A DNA stretch of 64,000 nucleotides from Planctopirus ephydatiae. GTDB taxonomy: Bacteria; Planctomycetota; Planctomycetia; Planctomycetales; Planctomycetaceae. Position 1 is the first letter of the stretch; every line of letters starts with the position of its first letter. The position numbers were made by a program, and so were the translations under genes. Under the pieces are notes generated by a model. It made no database searches. It was not told the DNA's origin and worked only from the letters and a program-made list of their open reading frames with translations. Positions 27,572 through 36,838 of the stretch are shown here, piece after piece. The stretch is taken from the NCBI RefSeq assembly GCF_007752345.1, contig NZ_CP036299.1:1565001-1629000 (forward strand), read 5' to 3'.

Positions 27572-28234
27572 TCAGTGGCGGCCACGAGGAGGCTCGGCAA
27601 TGACCAGTTTCTGGACACAGATCTGGCCCAGACGGGCCACCAAAGTCTTGGCCGTCAGAGTTGAATGAATTGTCTCGGGTTGTCCAGCATCTTGGGGCTG
27701 AATTGAATCCAAAGGATGCACCATGGAGACCAGTTGAAACGTTCCCAACTCGGGAGGTTCGGGGCGATCCAGCAGTGCCAATGTCTCCGTCAACCGCCGC
27801 GAAATGCTTGCCAGAAAACTGTGAAGTTCTGCCTCTTTAAGGTCATGGCGCAGCAGTGATGTCTCATGCTGATTTCTATGACGTTTCAAGCGAGACAATG
27901 TCCCGCCCTGAGCGCGATACAGACAGGGATCAACATACGCACGGCGAAGCTGATTCATTTGATTGAACTGCACCATCCACGATTGATCCCAATAAATCGA
28001 GAGCCAATCGTTCGCCCGCGTTCCAATGAGAATTTCGTCAACGCTCTGAAGTCGAGCGGGTGCGGGATCATCCGGATCATCACTCCGCTGGCCATTCGCC
28101 GGGTAATCCGGGCGAATGCGCCTCCAGAGCGCGCGTGATGTCAGAGCAATCGCTTCAGAGAAAAGATCGTCGTGATCTGCTTCCTGCCGGGCCATAAATT
28201 GCTGACTCGTCACCAGTGAGACAATCTGTCGCAC
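27572..28234 (-). CDS. Hypothetical protein
   Basis: A frame of 220 codons from a GTG at 28234. I do not recognise the family. The sequence is soluble, rich in Arg, Leu and Gln, with segments such as LFSEAIALTSRALWRRIRPDYP and DWLSIYWDQSWMVQFNQMN. The same frame stays open upstream for about 30 codons to a TGA and reads naturally (EQRLQFVRKELSRKDF), so the true start may be upstream at a rare start codon or the gene's 5' end may be damaged. It follows the DsbD-type gene on the same strand about 105 bases downstream. Confidence 0.5.
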   Translation of the reverse strand: MRQIVSLVTSQQFMARQEADHDDLFSEAIALTSRALWRRIRPDYPANGQRSDDPDDPAPARLQSVDEILIGTRANDWLSIYWDQSWMVQFNQMNQLRRAYVDPCLYRAQGGTLSRLKRHRNQHETSLLRHDLKEAELHSFLASISRRLTETLALLDRPEPPELGTFQLVSMVHPLDSIQPQDAGQPETIHSTLTAKTLVARLGQICVQKLVIAEPPRGRH

Positions 28235-28339
28235 GAAATCCTTGCGAGAAAGTTCTTTACGAACGAACTGTAGCCGTTGTTCCAGGGGGCAAACACAGTC
28301 GTTTGATTCCAGATACGACGCAGATCCTCAGCGGAAAAT

Positions 28340-31120
28340 CTATCGCCGCTCGACAGATGAAGGTTCTTTATCGGCCACTTGCCTGGCCTTCCATTTCTCG
28401 AAGCGATTCCACCCCTTATCGAGAAACGCGGCAAACTCACCTTCTTTACGTTCAAGCCCCTTATAGACTGCCAGAATTGTTTTTCCATCCGGCGAAACCA
28501 CCGCATACGATGGCAGCGAAACATCGCCGAACCACTTCACCTGCAAATCGATATTCCGATCGCGCAGGCTCTCGGCGTAATCGGCATCGGTGATGTGTGG
28601 TACGCGATCAGCAAACAATTGTGTTGCCAGAAATCGCTCCAGCCGGGAATGATTATCCGGGAGCTTCATCTTCTGCTCCATCAGTCGGCAATTCACACAA
28701 TTGACACCCGTGAAGTCAAAGAACAGCGGCTGCTGTTTCGATTTCGCCAGTGTGAGCGCGCGATTCACATCCAGTGCAAACGGGATTCCATCATGCACCA
28801 TCACCGGGCCGAGTTCCTCCGTCTCTTTGAAGCCTTGCTTCAATTGAGGCGGTGCAAAGGCCAGGATCTGCGGCATCAAGGCACCCCCCGATTTTTCCGG
28901 TGTCAGTACGCCCACCATCAGAAAGAGCGAAAGCCCCAGAAATGTTGTCCCGGCCAAGGCCTGCAAAGGAGAAATTCGATCCTGTGGCTGATCATGCGAC
29001 AGATGGAAAATCCCCAGCAGATACAAGCCCGCAGTGATGGCCAGCACACTCCAGGCCACCATCACAAAGGCAAAATCAAACAGCATGGGCTGTGGATTCA
29101 GCGATAGATCAGCGACGCTGAAGAACTTGATCGCCGCCCCGATTTCCACAAACCCCAGCACAACCTTCAACGTGAAGAGCCAGCCGCCACTTTTGGGAAG
29201 CTTGCGCAGCATGCTCGGAAAGAGTGCCAGCAGGAAGAACGGCATCGCAAAGGCTGTCGAAAAAGCCATCATCCCCAAAATGGGCCAGAACACATTCCCT
29301 TGAGACGCCGCCACGAGAATCGTTCCTGCCACGGGGAAGGTGCAGGTGAACGATGTCAGCGTGAAGGTCAACGCCATGAAGATCACACCCAGATACCCAC
29401 CCGCCGCTTCCTGATTGGCCGTGTAAGTCAGCAACCACGATGGCGGCTGAATTTCAAATAACCCCAGCATGCTCAGACCAAAAGCGACAAAGATGGCCCC
29501 GATCGCAAAATTCATCCATGGGTTATTGGCCAGTTGTGTCAGAAATGTGGCACCAAAGATCAGTGAAAGGCCAACGCCAAGTAACGTAAAGGTGCCAACA
29601 ATGGCAAGGCAATAGACCACGGCTAACCCAACCGATTTCCCATGCCCTTGTTTGAGGAAAAATCCGACGGTGATCGGCACCATCGGGAACGCACAAGGTG
29701 TCAGTAAGGCCAGCCATCCTGCCAGAAATGCTGTCAAGAGGTAGCCGAATGTCCCAGCCGCAGCAGATGATTCTTCCTGAGTATCGCCATCATCTTCCCA
29801 GAACGTGACACCACTCAGAGCACCTGCCTGGCTGACGCTGTTTTCTGTGGTCCCCGTTGTGGATTCCCCAGTGGATTCCACTGGTGGAACGGGTGCTTTC
29901 GTAGGTGCTGTTCCAGCGGGAGAGCCGCGTTCTTGAGGCAAAGCTTCGACACCATCGCGGGATGGTTCCTGCATTCCCAGAGCCAGTTTGAACTTGGGCA
30001 TAGGAACACATGAGCCCTGAGTACAGGCCTGTGAATGCACAATAGCTTTCAAGCCGTATGCTCCGGGGGTTTGCCCTGCGTTGACCACAAAAGGTTTCGT
30101 CCAGGTGACGCGATCATGATAAACCTCCAGTGGCCCACCGGCTCCCGGCTCGATTTCGTGCGGATGATCTGCCACAAAGGGGCCCGCTTCCGAAAGGCCA
30201 TTCAATTGTTCGAAATCAACAACTGTGGCCGAGCCTCCAAATCCGTCGGGTTGCGTCATTGAGAAGGTGTGGTATTTGGGATCGATCCTCGCAGTGAGGA
30301 CAAGTTCAACCTTCTCGCCCGGCTTGGCATTTTCGGGAGTCAACTGAGCAGTGAACTCGATCGGCTGAGGCTTGACGCCACGCTTGAGTCGCTCAGTCAC
30401 TTGAAAGGTAAGCACATTCCCTGCGGCGGGCCGCTCGATTGAAGCTGTGGTGCTCGACTTAGCTGGCATGCGCTCCGGGATGTTTCCTTCGAGCTTAGCC
30501 GAGAATTTGATGGCTGGAATAATTGGCAGGCATTGCCCACCTTCCCCAGCGCTGCAGTATTGTCCTTCGAGCCCACCGCTGATGACCAGGTTTTTGAGAT
30601 CGACAGTCGGGGCGATATTCAACACCTGCGTCCATGTCGCTGAATCGTGAAGTTTGAAAAGATCGACTCCAAAGAGTGGTTCAAAGACCTTCTGTGGTGG
30701 TTTTGCAGAGACAAATGCACCAGCCGCAGTTACCCCTTCTGGAAGCTTGGTACGAATCTGGGTGCGACCTTCAAACTTGCCCTGCACATCATAAATATAA
30801 TGACCTTCCGGCAGCACAACGGTCACACTGAGTTGTGCCTGGAGTCCGCTCGCTTGTTCTGAAAGCAGTATTAATTGAGCCGATACTTCAGGCTTAGCGG
30901 CAGTTCCACCCAATAGCGAGTCACCTGCCGAATCGCCAAACAGATCATCAAACTGAGCCTGTGCTGCGATCGGGAAAACCAGCACCGCGAGAACCACGGC
31001 AGACAATTGCCAAAGGCTCTGCCAGAGCCAATGGCTGATGTCATGGCGGCCCTTCACGACACTTGTTCGATGGAAATCCCGGCAATCAATATCTGAGTGA
31101 TTGGAATAAGTCGGGTGCAT
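28340..31120 (-). CDS. dsbD: DsbD-type thiol:disulfide interchange protein
   Basis: An inner-membrane protein of about 926 residues that passes electrons from cytoplasmic thioredoxin to periplasmic thiols. Order: signal segment (LSAVVLAVLVFPIAAQA); two successive DsbD-alpha-like domains, the first with CSAGEGGQC and the second with CTQGSC; a Pro/Thr-rich linker; an eight-helix membrane domain with conserved cysteines in CAFPMVPITVGFF and CTFPVAGT; and a C-terminal thioredoxin-like domain with FDFTGVNCVNCRLMEQK. Two outer alpha domains instead of one is unusual compared with the E. coli protein. The start is uncertain: ATG at 31120 or 31171, or TTG at 31222; I used 31120, closest to the signal peptide. 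Confidence 0.88.
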   Translation of the reverse strand: MHPTYSNHSDIDCRDFHRTSVVKGRHDISHWLWQSLWQLSAVVLAVLVFPIAAQAQFDDLFGDSAGDSLLGGTAAKPEVSAQLILLSEQASGLQAQLSVTVVLPEGHYIYDVQGKFEGRTQIRTKLPEGVTAAGAFVSAKPPQKVFEPLFGVDLFKLHDSATWTQVLNIAPTVDLKNLVISGGLEGQYCSAGEGGQCLPIIPAIKFSAKLEGNIPERMPAKSSTTASIERPAAGNVLTFQVTERLKRGVKPQPIEFTAQLTPENAKPGEKVELVLTARIDPKYHTFSMTQPDGFGGSATVVDFEQLNGLSEAGPFVADHPHEIEPGAGGPLEVYHDRVTWTKPFVVNAGQTPGAYGLKAIVHSQACTQGSCVPMPKFKLALGMQEPSRDGVEALPQERGSPAGTAPTKAPVPPVESTGESTTGTTENSVSQAGALSGVTFWEDDGDTQEESSAAAGTFGYLLTAFLAGWLALLTPCAFPMVPITVGFFLKQGHGKSVGLAVVYCLAIVGTFTLLGVGLSLIFGATFLTQLANNPWMNFAIGAIFVAFGLSMLGLFEIQPPSWLLTYTANQEAAGGYLGVIFMALTFTLTSFTCTFPVAGTILVAASQGNVFWPILGMMAFSTAFAMPFFLLALFPSMLRKLPKSGGWLFTLKVVLGFVEIGAAIKFFSVADLSLNPQPMLFDFAFVMVAWSVLAITAGLYLLGIFHLSHDQPQDRISPLQALAGTTFLGLSLFLMVGVLTPEKSGGALMPQILAFAPPQLKQGFKETEELGPVMVHDGIPFALDVNRALTLAKSKQQPLFFDFTGVNCVNCRLMEQKMKLPDNHSRLERFLATQLFADRVPHITDADYAESLRDRNIDLQVKWFGDVSLPSYAVVSPDGKTILAVYKGLERKEGEFAAFLDKGWNRFEKWKARQVADKEPSSVERR

Positions 31121-31735
31121 TGAATCGCAGTGATCAGTCTGGGCAGGCTGGAATGTCGCGGCATAAGGCATATTCAGAATCCGCTCAGCAATGGGGGGAG
31201 GGCAGCAGCGATTATGTGTCAATGGGCAGGTTGAAAAATGACAGTCTGCACCCGGTTAGATCTCTGTTTGAAAATCCGGGAACAGACTTTTCAATATTTC
31301 CTTAAGTTTAGCGTAAACCTTACAAAAAATTGGTTCAACCCTTGGGTTTCTGACAAGTTCTCCGACAAACAATGCATGAGTTGTGCCAATTCATCCCAGC
31401 CGCCTGTGCAGCCGGTTCATTTGAACTCAACCAGAATCGAACTTTTGAAGAAGATCATGTTTCGCCTGTCGATAGAACTTGTCAGCACTCCTTCAGCGCG
31501 CTACCATTTTCTCAGCCGTAAAGGTTTGTGCATCCCCTGCGGTGCGCGTGATGAGCCGAATGCGTTGACCCTACAATCATTGTTTCGGATGTCGGATCCG
31601 TCTGGCCGCGTGTATATCCGATGCTGCGAATGCAGCCTCTCGGCTCACACAACCCGGGCGTTCGGCATCCACCTGAACATTAAGGGTTCAGATAACCATC
31701 AGTGCTCACACGGCTCGCGCGGAGGTTGCACTTTT

Positions 31736-31775
31736 TTGTTTTCGGGTCTGCCTCTTTGTTTTCGGGTCTGCCTCT
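31736..31775. repeat. Perfect tandem repeat, 2 x 20 bases
   Basis: Two identical 20-base units (TTGTTTTCGGGTCTGCCTCT) sit head to tail. Similar but diverged copies of its GGGTCTGCCTCTGA core appear near 31840 and 31917. Confidence 0.85.
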
Positions 31776-31811
31776 GAGATGACGACGACAAGCGTATCCA
31801 CATCTCAGCCA

Positions 31812-31935
31812 CTCTCAACCGGCAGACCCTGTGTCAGTTTCTGGGCCTGCATCTGAGGTGGTGGTGATGCGAACATTGTTCATCCAATGTCTCTCAACCG
31901 GCCGCCTCTGGTTCAGTTATGGCCTGTCTCTGATG
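31812..31935. repeat. Diverged tandem repeat, period about 79 bases
   Basis: CTCTCAACCGG occurs at 31812 and again at 31891, each followed after about 14 bases by TCAGTT and then a GGCCTG...TCTGA block. This looks like two decayed copies of a unit of about 79 bases. Confidence 0.6.
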
Positions 31936-32086
31936 ATTCTTCGCAGGGTGAATACCAATCCACCATTCCTGCAGGTCTTAAACACTTGGCGATGTCAACA
32001 AATTGAGTGTGACTCTTCACCATAGACTCTTCCACTCACCATGCCATAATGGCGAGGGAACAAGTCTTCCCAATGCCAGGTGATCC

Positions 32087-33403
32087 ATGTCACTCTTTGC
32101 CAGTATTGAGGCGTCGCATCTTGAGGATGCCAAGCCACTCGCTGCCCGGATGCGTCCAAGGAACCTCAACGAGTTCATCGGGCAGTCACACGTTCTGGGA
32201 GAAGGGACGCTCCTCCGGCGAATGTTGATTGCCGATCGCATTCAATCTGTCGTCTTCTATGGCCCGCCCGGAGTCGGAAAGACAACTCTCGCGGAACTCA
32301 TCGCCAAAAGCTCAAAGCGCCGATTCATCGCACTCAATGCCGCTGCTACTGGAGTCAAGGAACTGCGCGAAGCCCTCGATGAATCCCGCGAGCGGCTCAA
32401 ATCGAGCGGCACGAAAACACTGCTCTTTGTCGATGAACTGCATCATTTCAATAAGCAGCAACAGAATGTGCTGTTGCCCGATGTCGAACAGGGAATTGTC
32501 TCCTTAGTGGCAGCCACAACGGCCAATCCCTTCTTCGCACTGATTGCTCCGCTTCTCAGCCGTAGCCAGATCTTTGAATTGAAGCCGCTTTCTGCGGAAG
32601 AAATCAAAGCCGTTCTCCGTCAGGCCTTATCCGATGAGACACGAGGTTTTGGCCAAAGAAGTCTGAAAGTCCCCGAAGAAGTCTTTGATTTCCTGGCAGC
32701 CAGCAGCGATGGCGACGCCCGCAGGGCGCTTTTAGCCCTTGAAATTGCTGTCGAATCGTTAGATTCCCGGGTTCTGGAACTCACCCTCGAAATCGCACAG
32801 GAATCGCTGCAAAAGAAGGCCATTCGCTACGACAAAAGTGGTGATGATCATTACGACGTCATCAGTGCCTTTATCAAAAGTATGCGTGGCAGTGATGCCG
32901 ATGCCACCATCTACTGGCTGGCCCGCATGTTGGAAGCTGGAGAAGAGCCCCGATTCATTGCAAGGCGAATTGTGATTGCCGCCAGTGAAGATGTCGGCAT
33001 GGCCGATCCTCAGGCACTGGTTGTTGCGATGGCTGCCGCTCAGGCACTCGAAATGATCGGCATGCCAGAAGGCCGAATTCCTTTAGCACAAGCAGCGGTC
33101 TATGTGGCCACGGCTCCAAAGTCGAACGCCTCTTACAATGCGATCAATCAGGCACTGAGCGACATTCAGAAACAATACATTCTGCCAGTCCCGAATCATT
33201 TGCGAGATGGCCACTATCCCGGTGCCAAACGCCTGGGCCATGGTGAAGGTTACCAGTATCCTCACGATGCCCCAGAAGGATGGGTCAAGCAGGATTACCT
33301 GACAGAGCCCCGAAGCTATTACACACCCACCGGACGCGGGTATGAGGCGGTCGTACTTCAGCGACTCATCGAGCGAAATGAATCAGGTCGTTCTCCATCC
33401 TGA
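32087..33403 (+). CDS. rarA: Replication-associated recombination protein A (AAA ATPase)
   Basis: A 438-residue cytosolic AAA+ ATPase related to clamp loaders; the RarA/MgsA/WRNIP1 family acts at stalled replication forks. Seen: RMRPRNLNEFIGQSHVLGEG at about 21-40, the Walker A loop FYGPPGVGKTTL near 57-68, Walker B LLFVDELHHFNK near 112, sensor 1 VAATTANPFF, and the family-specific C-terminal tetramer region (IRYDKSGDDHYDVISAFIKS, then a block ending RFIARRIVIAASED). The ending with YLPVPNHLRDGHYPGAK-type residues is typical. Full length, single gene, no operon partner evident. Confidence 0.95.
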   Translation: MSLFASIEASHLEDAKPLAARMRPRNLNEFIGQSHVLGEGTLLRRMLIADRIQSVVFYGPPGVGKTTLAELIAKSSKRRFIALNAAATGVKELREALDESRERLKSSGTKTLLFVDELHHFNKQQQNVLLPDVEQGIVSLVAATTANPFFALIAPLLSRSQIFELKPLSAEEIKAVLRQALSDETRGFGQRSLKVPEEVFDFLAASSDGDARRALLALEIAVESLDSRVLELTLEIAQESLQKKAIRYDKSGDDHYDVISAFIKSMRGSDADATIYWLARMLEAGEEPRFIARRIVIAASEDVGMADPQALVVAMAAAQALEMIGMPEGRIPLAQAAVYVATAPKSNASYNAINQALSDIQKQYILPVPNHLRDGHYPGAKRLGHGEGYQYPHDAPEGWVKQDYLTEPRSYYTPTGRGYEAVVLQRLIERNESGRSPS

Positions 33404-33677
33404 AAATATGGGATGGGCTCCATCCGGACGCCCTGGCTGTGGCCGGCTCTGTGTAAAGAGTAGTCGCATATCATCAATTCGATTTGCTGAATCTTCATAC
33501 TTTCGAAGTCTTTCGACTGGCATGGAATTCATGAACTCGGCAAGATTCCTGAAGCAGGTCTTCACTTTTTGCTCCCGTTGTGGCCTGTTTCAATTGCGGC
33601 TTTCGATGCCTGAAGGCCCCCACCATCTGTAACCGCCCGGATTATTCCCACCAGATTCTCTGCCAGAGGTCTTTTCG

Positions 33678-34967
33678 ATGAACGTCGTTGATCGTCGTCA
33701 GTTTCTTGGACTGACACTCAGTGCGGCAGCCTTCAGTGCTGCCTCAAATCTACTCCCATTCGACGACCGTTATGCCCGCGGCAAAGTTCTGGGTGCGGAC
33801 GGGATGCCTGTGTCACCTCAAATCGAGGGGCCGGAGACGATGTTCCTCACTTGGCCGGGAGATCCGACATCGACGATCTGCATCCAGTGGATCGATCAGG
33901 ATCACGGAAACGAACTTGAGATCGCCTACTCTCCACTGGAAAGTGACAACTGGCAGATCGCCAAGGTCACAACAAAGCCTTTCCCGATGACGAAAGATAA
34001 AGTCTATCGGGCCAGCATTTCATCACTTGAACCGGGGGCAGAATATCGCTTTCACATAGGAGCCGATGCTCCCACGTTCCGCTTTCGAACCATGCCCAAA
34101 AAGCTGACTGACACCTTTCACTTTGTCTCAGGTGGTGATGCCGGAACTGGCAGCCATGCGATCGGAACCAATCAACTTGCAGCCCGGCAGGAACCTTACT
34201 TTGCTCTCATTGCCGGCGATCTTGCTTACGACAATGGCAAATCGCCCCGAACCTTTATCAGGTTCCTGAAGAACTACCGAGCCCACATGGTTGACCCACA
34301 GGGCCGGCTCATTCCGCTGCTGGCCTGTCCAGGAAACCATGAGGTCGATGGTGCTTATAAACAGCCCCGTGAAAAGGCGGGCTCCTACCTCTCGGTCTTC
34401 GACTGTTTTTATCCGGATACGACCTACGGTGTTTACGATATCGGCGATGACTTCAGCCTCGTATTACTCGATACCGATCATATTTCGCCCATCGAGGGGG
34501 AACAGACTTCATGGCTCGAAAAAACACTGGCCGCACGACAAGACAAAAAGCATCTCTTTGTGGCCAATCATGTCCCCGCTTATCCATCGTATCGAGCTGC
34601 CAATATCGACAGCGATAAGCCGGGAACGGGAGCCGCCCAGCGAAAACTCTGGTGCCCTCTGTTTGAACGTTACAACGTCGATGTCGTGCTGGAGCATCAC
34701 GACCATCTCTTCAAACGGTCACATCCTTTAACTGATGGCCGAAAAGATAAATACGGCGTACCTTACTTAGGTGATGGTTCCTGGGGGATGTTGCGGCCCC
34801 TCAAAGAACCCGAATTGCGGCCCTACCTCGCCAAGGTCAGTTCATCATACCACATGACGGCCCATCATCTCGAAGGCGACGAAAGGTTTCATGTGGCACT
34901 CGAAGAGAACGGGCGAATTGCCGATGTCTGCATGACCAGAAATAAACGTGCTTCCCAAAGAGGATGA
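33678..34967 (+). CDS. Purple-acid-phosphatase-like metallophosphoesterase, Tat-exported
   Basis: A 429-residue exported enzyme predicted to hydrolyse phosphate esters outside the cytoplasm. The N-terminus DRRQFLGLTLSAAAFSAA is a Tat-type leader. Residues about 50-140 form a fibronectin-III-like domain (TMFLTWPGDPTSTICIQW, ASISSLEPGAEYRFHIG) as in purple acid phosphatases. The catalytic domain shows all metal motifs in order: FVSGGDAGTG, LIAGDLAYDNG, CPGNHEVDG, VANHVPAYPS and VLEHHDHLFKRS. The last motif has EHHDH where many relatives have GHxH. Substrate unknown; phosphate scavenging is likely. It is convergent with the methyltransferase gene. Confidence 0.9.
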   Translation: MNVVDRRQFLGLTLSAAAFSAASNLLPFDDRYARGKVLGADGMPVSPQIEGPETMFLTWPGDPTSTICIQWIDQDHGNELEIAYSPLESDNWQIAKVTTKPFPMTKDKVYRASISSLEPGAEYRFHIGADAPTFRFRTMPKKLTDTFHFVSGGDAGTGSHAIGTNQLAARQEPYFALIAGDLAYDNGKSPRTFIRFLKNYRAHMVDPQGRLIPLLACPGNHEVDGAYKQPREKAGSYLSVFDCFYPDTTYGVYDIGDDFSLVLLDTDHISPIEGEQTSWLEKTLAARQDKKHLFVANHVPAYPSYRAANIDSDKPGTGAAQRKLWCPLFERYNVDVVLEHHDHLFKRSHPLTDGRKDKYGVPYLGDGSWGMLRPLKEPELRPYLAKVSSSYHMTAHHLEGDERFHVALEENGRIADVCMTRNKRASQRG

Positions 34968-34996
34968 TCTTCAACGATTGATCATCGCGAAGGGAT

Positions 34997-35587
34997 TCAT
35001 GGAGTGTCGAGAGTTGACTCTGGTCGTTTGTGAATGGTCATCAGTATGGCGGAGAGGGGGCCGCGTTCCGCATTTTGCTGGGTCTGCACCTCGAAGAACG
35101 CAGGTAAACCTTGAGCCCATTCCCTCACAGCCTGGGTTTCCGCTGCCCCCGCCGGATGACCGGGATAGAGCATGACCGTCAGCAGGCCGGTCGCAGAAAG
35201 CAGCATCAAAGCCTGCTCGAGTGCCGCGATCGTCTCAGTAGCCGTGGTAGTGATGGACTTATCACCTCCGGGAAGATAGCCCAGATTAAACATGACGGCG
35301 GCCAACTTCCCATGATACTTTTCGGGGATCACGGCTTTCATCTGGCTGTGCGAAACCTGTTGTAATTGCACCCAGTTCACCCCCGCTTGAGACCGCCGGT
35401 ATTCACTGGCAGCGATCGCCTGTTCTTGAGTATCGAATGCCCACACGAACCCCGAAGGGCCAACAGTTCTGGCAAGAAATTCCATGTCATGGCCATTCCC
35501 CACAGTCGCGTCGATTGCGAAATCTCCGGGCTGAAGATGCTGCCGGAGCAGTTCATGGGCAAGGGTGGTTAACGGCACGGGTCGCAT
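34997..35587 (-). CDS. mnmM: Class I SAM methyltransferase, MnmM/YtqB-like
   Basis: A 196-residue Rossmann-fold methyltransferase of the family once called 'putative rRNA methylase', to which B. subtilis YtqB belongs; that protein is now known as MnmM, which methylates the wobble uridine side chain of tRNA. Seen: the SAM loop DFAIDATVGNGHDMEFLA at about 22-39, an acidic residue after strand 2 (VWAFDTQEQAI), MFNLGYLPGGDKSI near 98 (the family hallmark 'NLGYLPGgDk'), and LTVMLYPGHPAGAAE near 138. The symbol is given by family resemblance; substrate specificity in this organism is not shown. Confidence 0.85.
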   Translation of the reverse strand: MRPVPLTTLAHELLRQHLQPGDFAIDATVGNGHDMEFLARTVGPSGFVWAFDTQEQAIAASEYRRSQAGVNWVQLQQVSHSQMKAVIPEKYHGKLAAVMFNLGYLPGGDKSITTTATETIAALEQALMLLSATGLLTVMLYPGHPAGAAETQAVREWAQGLPAFFEVQTQQNAERGPLSAILMTIHKRPESTLDTP

Positions 35588-35782
35588 GACAATCTTTCGG
35601 ACTGATTGCTGACTTGAAGAGAAGAGAAAGCTAGCCGAGCCATCGACGAGATGACTCAGGAGTTCTCAGGCTGCTCGAATGATAGACTGGCGGCATCGTC
35701 GCTTCCTTAAAGTGAAGTCAGGTCTTCCGTATTTTCATGACGATGGCCTGTCACAGTTTGCATTCCGAAGGTTGAGCAGCAC

Positions 35783-36778
35783 ATGTCAGCACCAACAGAT
35801 TCGAGCGTATCCTCACAGCCAGGCCCTGTGTTGCCAGAATTAAGAACGCTGGGCGCCACCAATATTCGGGTCACGGCGATTGCGATGGGGTGCTGGCCAA
35901 TTGCGGGAATAACAACTCAAGGAGTGACCAGGCCTCGAAGTCTCGCCACACTCCAGGCAGCTTTTGATGCCGGGATCAACTTCTTCGATACCGCTTATTG
36001 CTATGGTTACGACGGAGAATCGGAGCGATTGATTGCGGAAGCCTTAGGCCATGTGCGAGACAAAATTGTGATCGCATCGAAAGGTGGCATTCACTGGAGT
36101 GCAGATCGAGTTCAAGTGAAAGATGGGCGCCCCGAAACCATCGTCCGGCAATGTGAAGAGAGTCTTCAGCGACTCGGCACGGATGTGATCGACTTGTATT
36201 ATCTTCACAGCCCGGATCCACAGGTTCCCGTCGAGATTTCTGCCGAGGCGTTTGTACGGTTATTGGAGCAAGGGAAGATTCGCAGTGCCGGTCTTTCGAA
36301 TGCAACTTTGGAACAGTTATCGGCGTTTCATCGTGTGTGCCGGCTTGCGGCTTATCAGCCGCGTTACAACATGGTGCAACGGGAAATCGAACAGTCTCAG
36401 TTGCCGTGGTGCCGGGAAAACCACGTTTCGTGCATTGTCTACTGGCCGCTGATGAAAGGTTTGCTGGCTGGGCATTATCCGCGAGAGCATGTTTTCCCAC
36501 CGACGGACAGCCGCCATAAGTATGCTGTTTTTCAGGGGCAGGAGTGGCAACGGAACCAGGATTTGCTGGATGAATTGAAGGCGATTGCCAGGCGGTGTCA
36601 GCTTTCAGTCGCTCGGCTGGTGCTGCAATGGACGATCCATCAAGCGGGGATTACCTCGGCCCTTTGCGGAGCCCACCGGCCCGAACAGATTCAGGAAAAC
36701 GCGTTCGCCATGGCGGGAAAACTCAACCATGAAACGTTAACGGAGATTGAGTCTGCGATTGCCATGAGGCCGGCGTAG
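35783..36778 (+). CDS. Aldo/keto reductase
   Basis: A 331-residue NADPH-dependent oxidoreductase of the aldo/keto reductase superfamily with a TIM-barrel fold. The catalytic tetrad can be read: Asp in NFFDTAYCYG near residue 72, the Tyr of the same motif, Lys in IVIASKGGIHW near 98, and His in LYYLHSPDPQV near 141. The C-terminal cofactor region has LVLQWTIHQAGITSALCGA. Relatives act on sugars or carbonyl metabolites; the substrate cannot be told. It stands alone, with a strong hairpin shared with the convergent DUF1559 gene. Confidence 0.93.
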   Translation: MSAPTDSSVSSQPGPVLPELRTLGATNIRVTAIAMGCWPIAGITTQGVTRPRSLATLQAAFDAGINFFDTAYCYGYDGESERLIAEALGHVRDKIVIASKGGIHWSADRVQVKDGRPETIVRQCEESLQRLGTDVIDLYYLHSPDPQVPVEISAEAFVRLLEQGKIRSAGLSNATLEQLSAFHRVCRLAAYQPRYNMVQREIEQSQLPWCRENHVSCIVYWPLMKGLLAGHYPREHVFPPTDSRHKYAVFQGQEWQRNQDLLDELKAIARRCQLSVARLVLQWTIHQAGITSALCGAHRPEQIQENAFAMAGKLNHETLTEIESAIAMRPA

Positions 36779-36784
36779 ACGAAA

Positions 36785-36822
36785 AAGACCCCGTGGTGAT
36801 CGAGCGATCGCCACGGGGTCTT
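36785..36822 (-). terminator. Strong rho-independent terminator
   Basis: An 18-bp stem (AAGACCCCGTGGTGATCG / CGATCGCCACGGGGTCTT, one G-T pair) has a two-base loop. On the minus strand the stem is followed by TTTTTC, making it a textbook terminator for the DUF1559 gene. It lies 6 bases past the aldo/keto reductase stop and may serve both genes. Confidence 0.85.
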
Positions 36823-36838
36823 CAGCATCAAAGTAAGA

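Larger units (their letters stand above)
31121..32086. other. Gene-poor region with decayed repeats
   Basis: About 960 bases between divergent dsbD and rarA. The open frames here have no family resemblance and unusual composition (Cys, Ser and Arg rich), so I call none. It contains an inverted repeat at 31306-31318 and direct repeats at 31736-31775 and 31812-31935. The remainder shows no recognisable RNA gene. Confidence 0.45.

Noticed and set aside
31238-31777. Open frame of 179 codons upstream of rarA
   Set aside because: Cys/Ser/Arg-rich, no recognisable domain, and it runs through a tandem DNA repeat; more likely chance.
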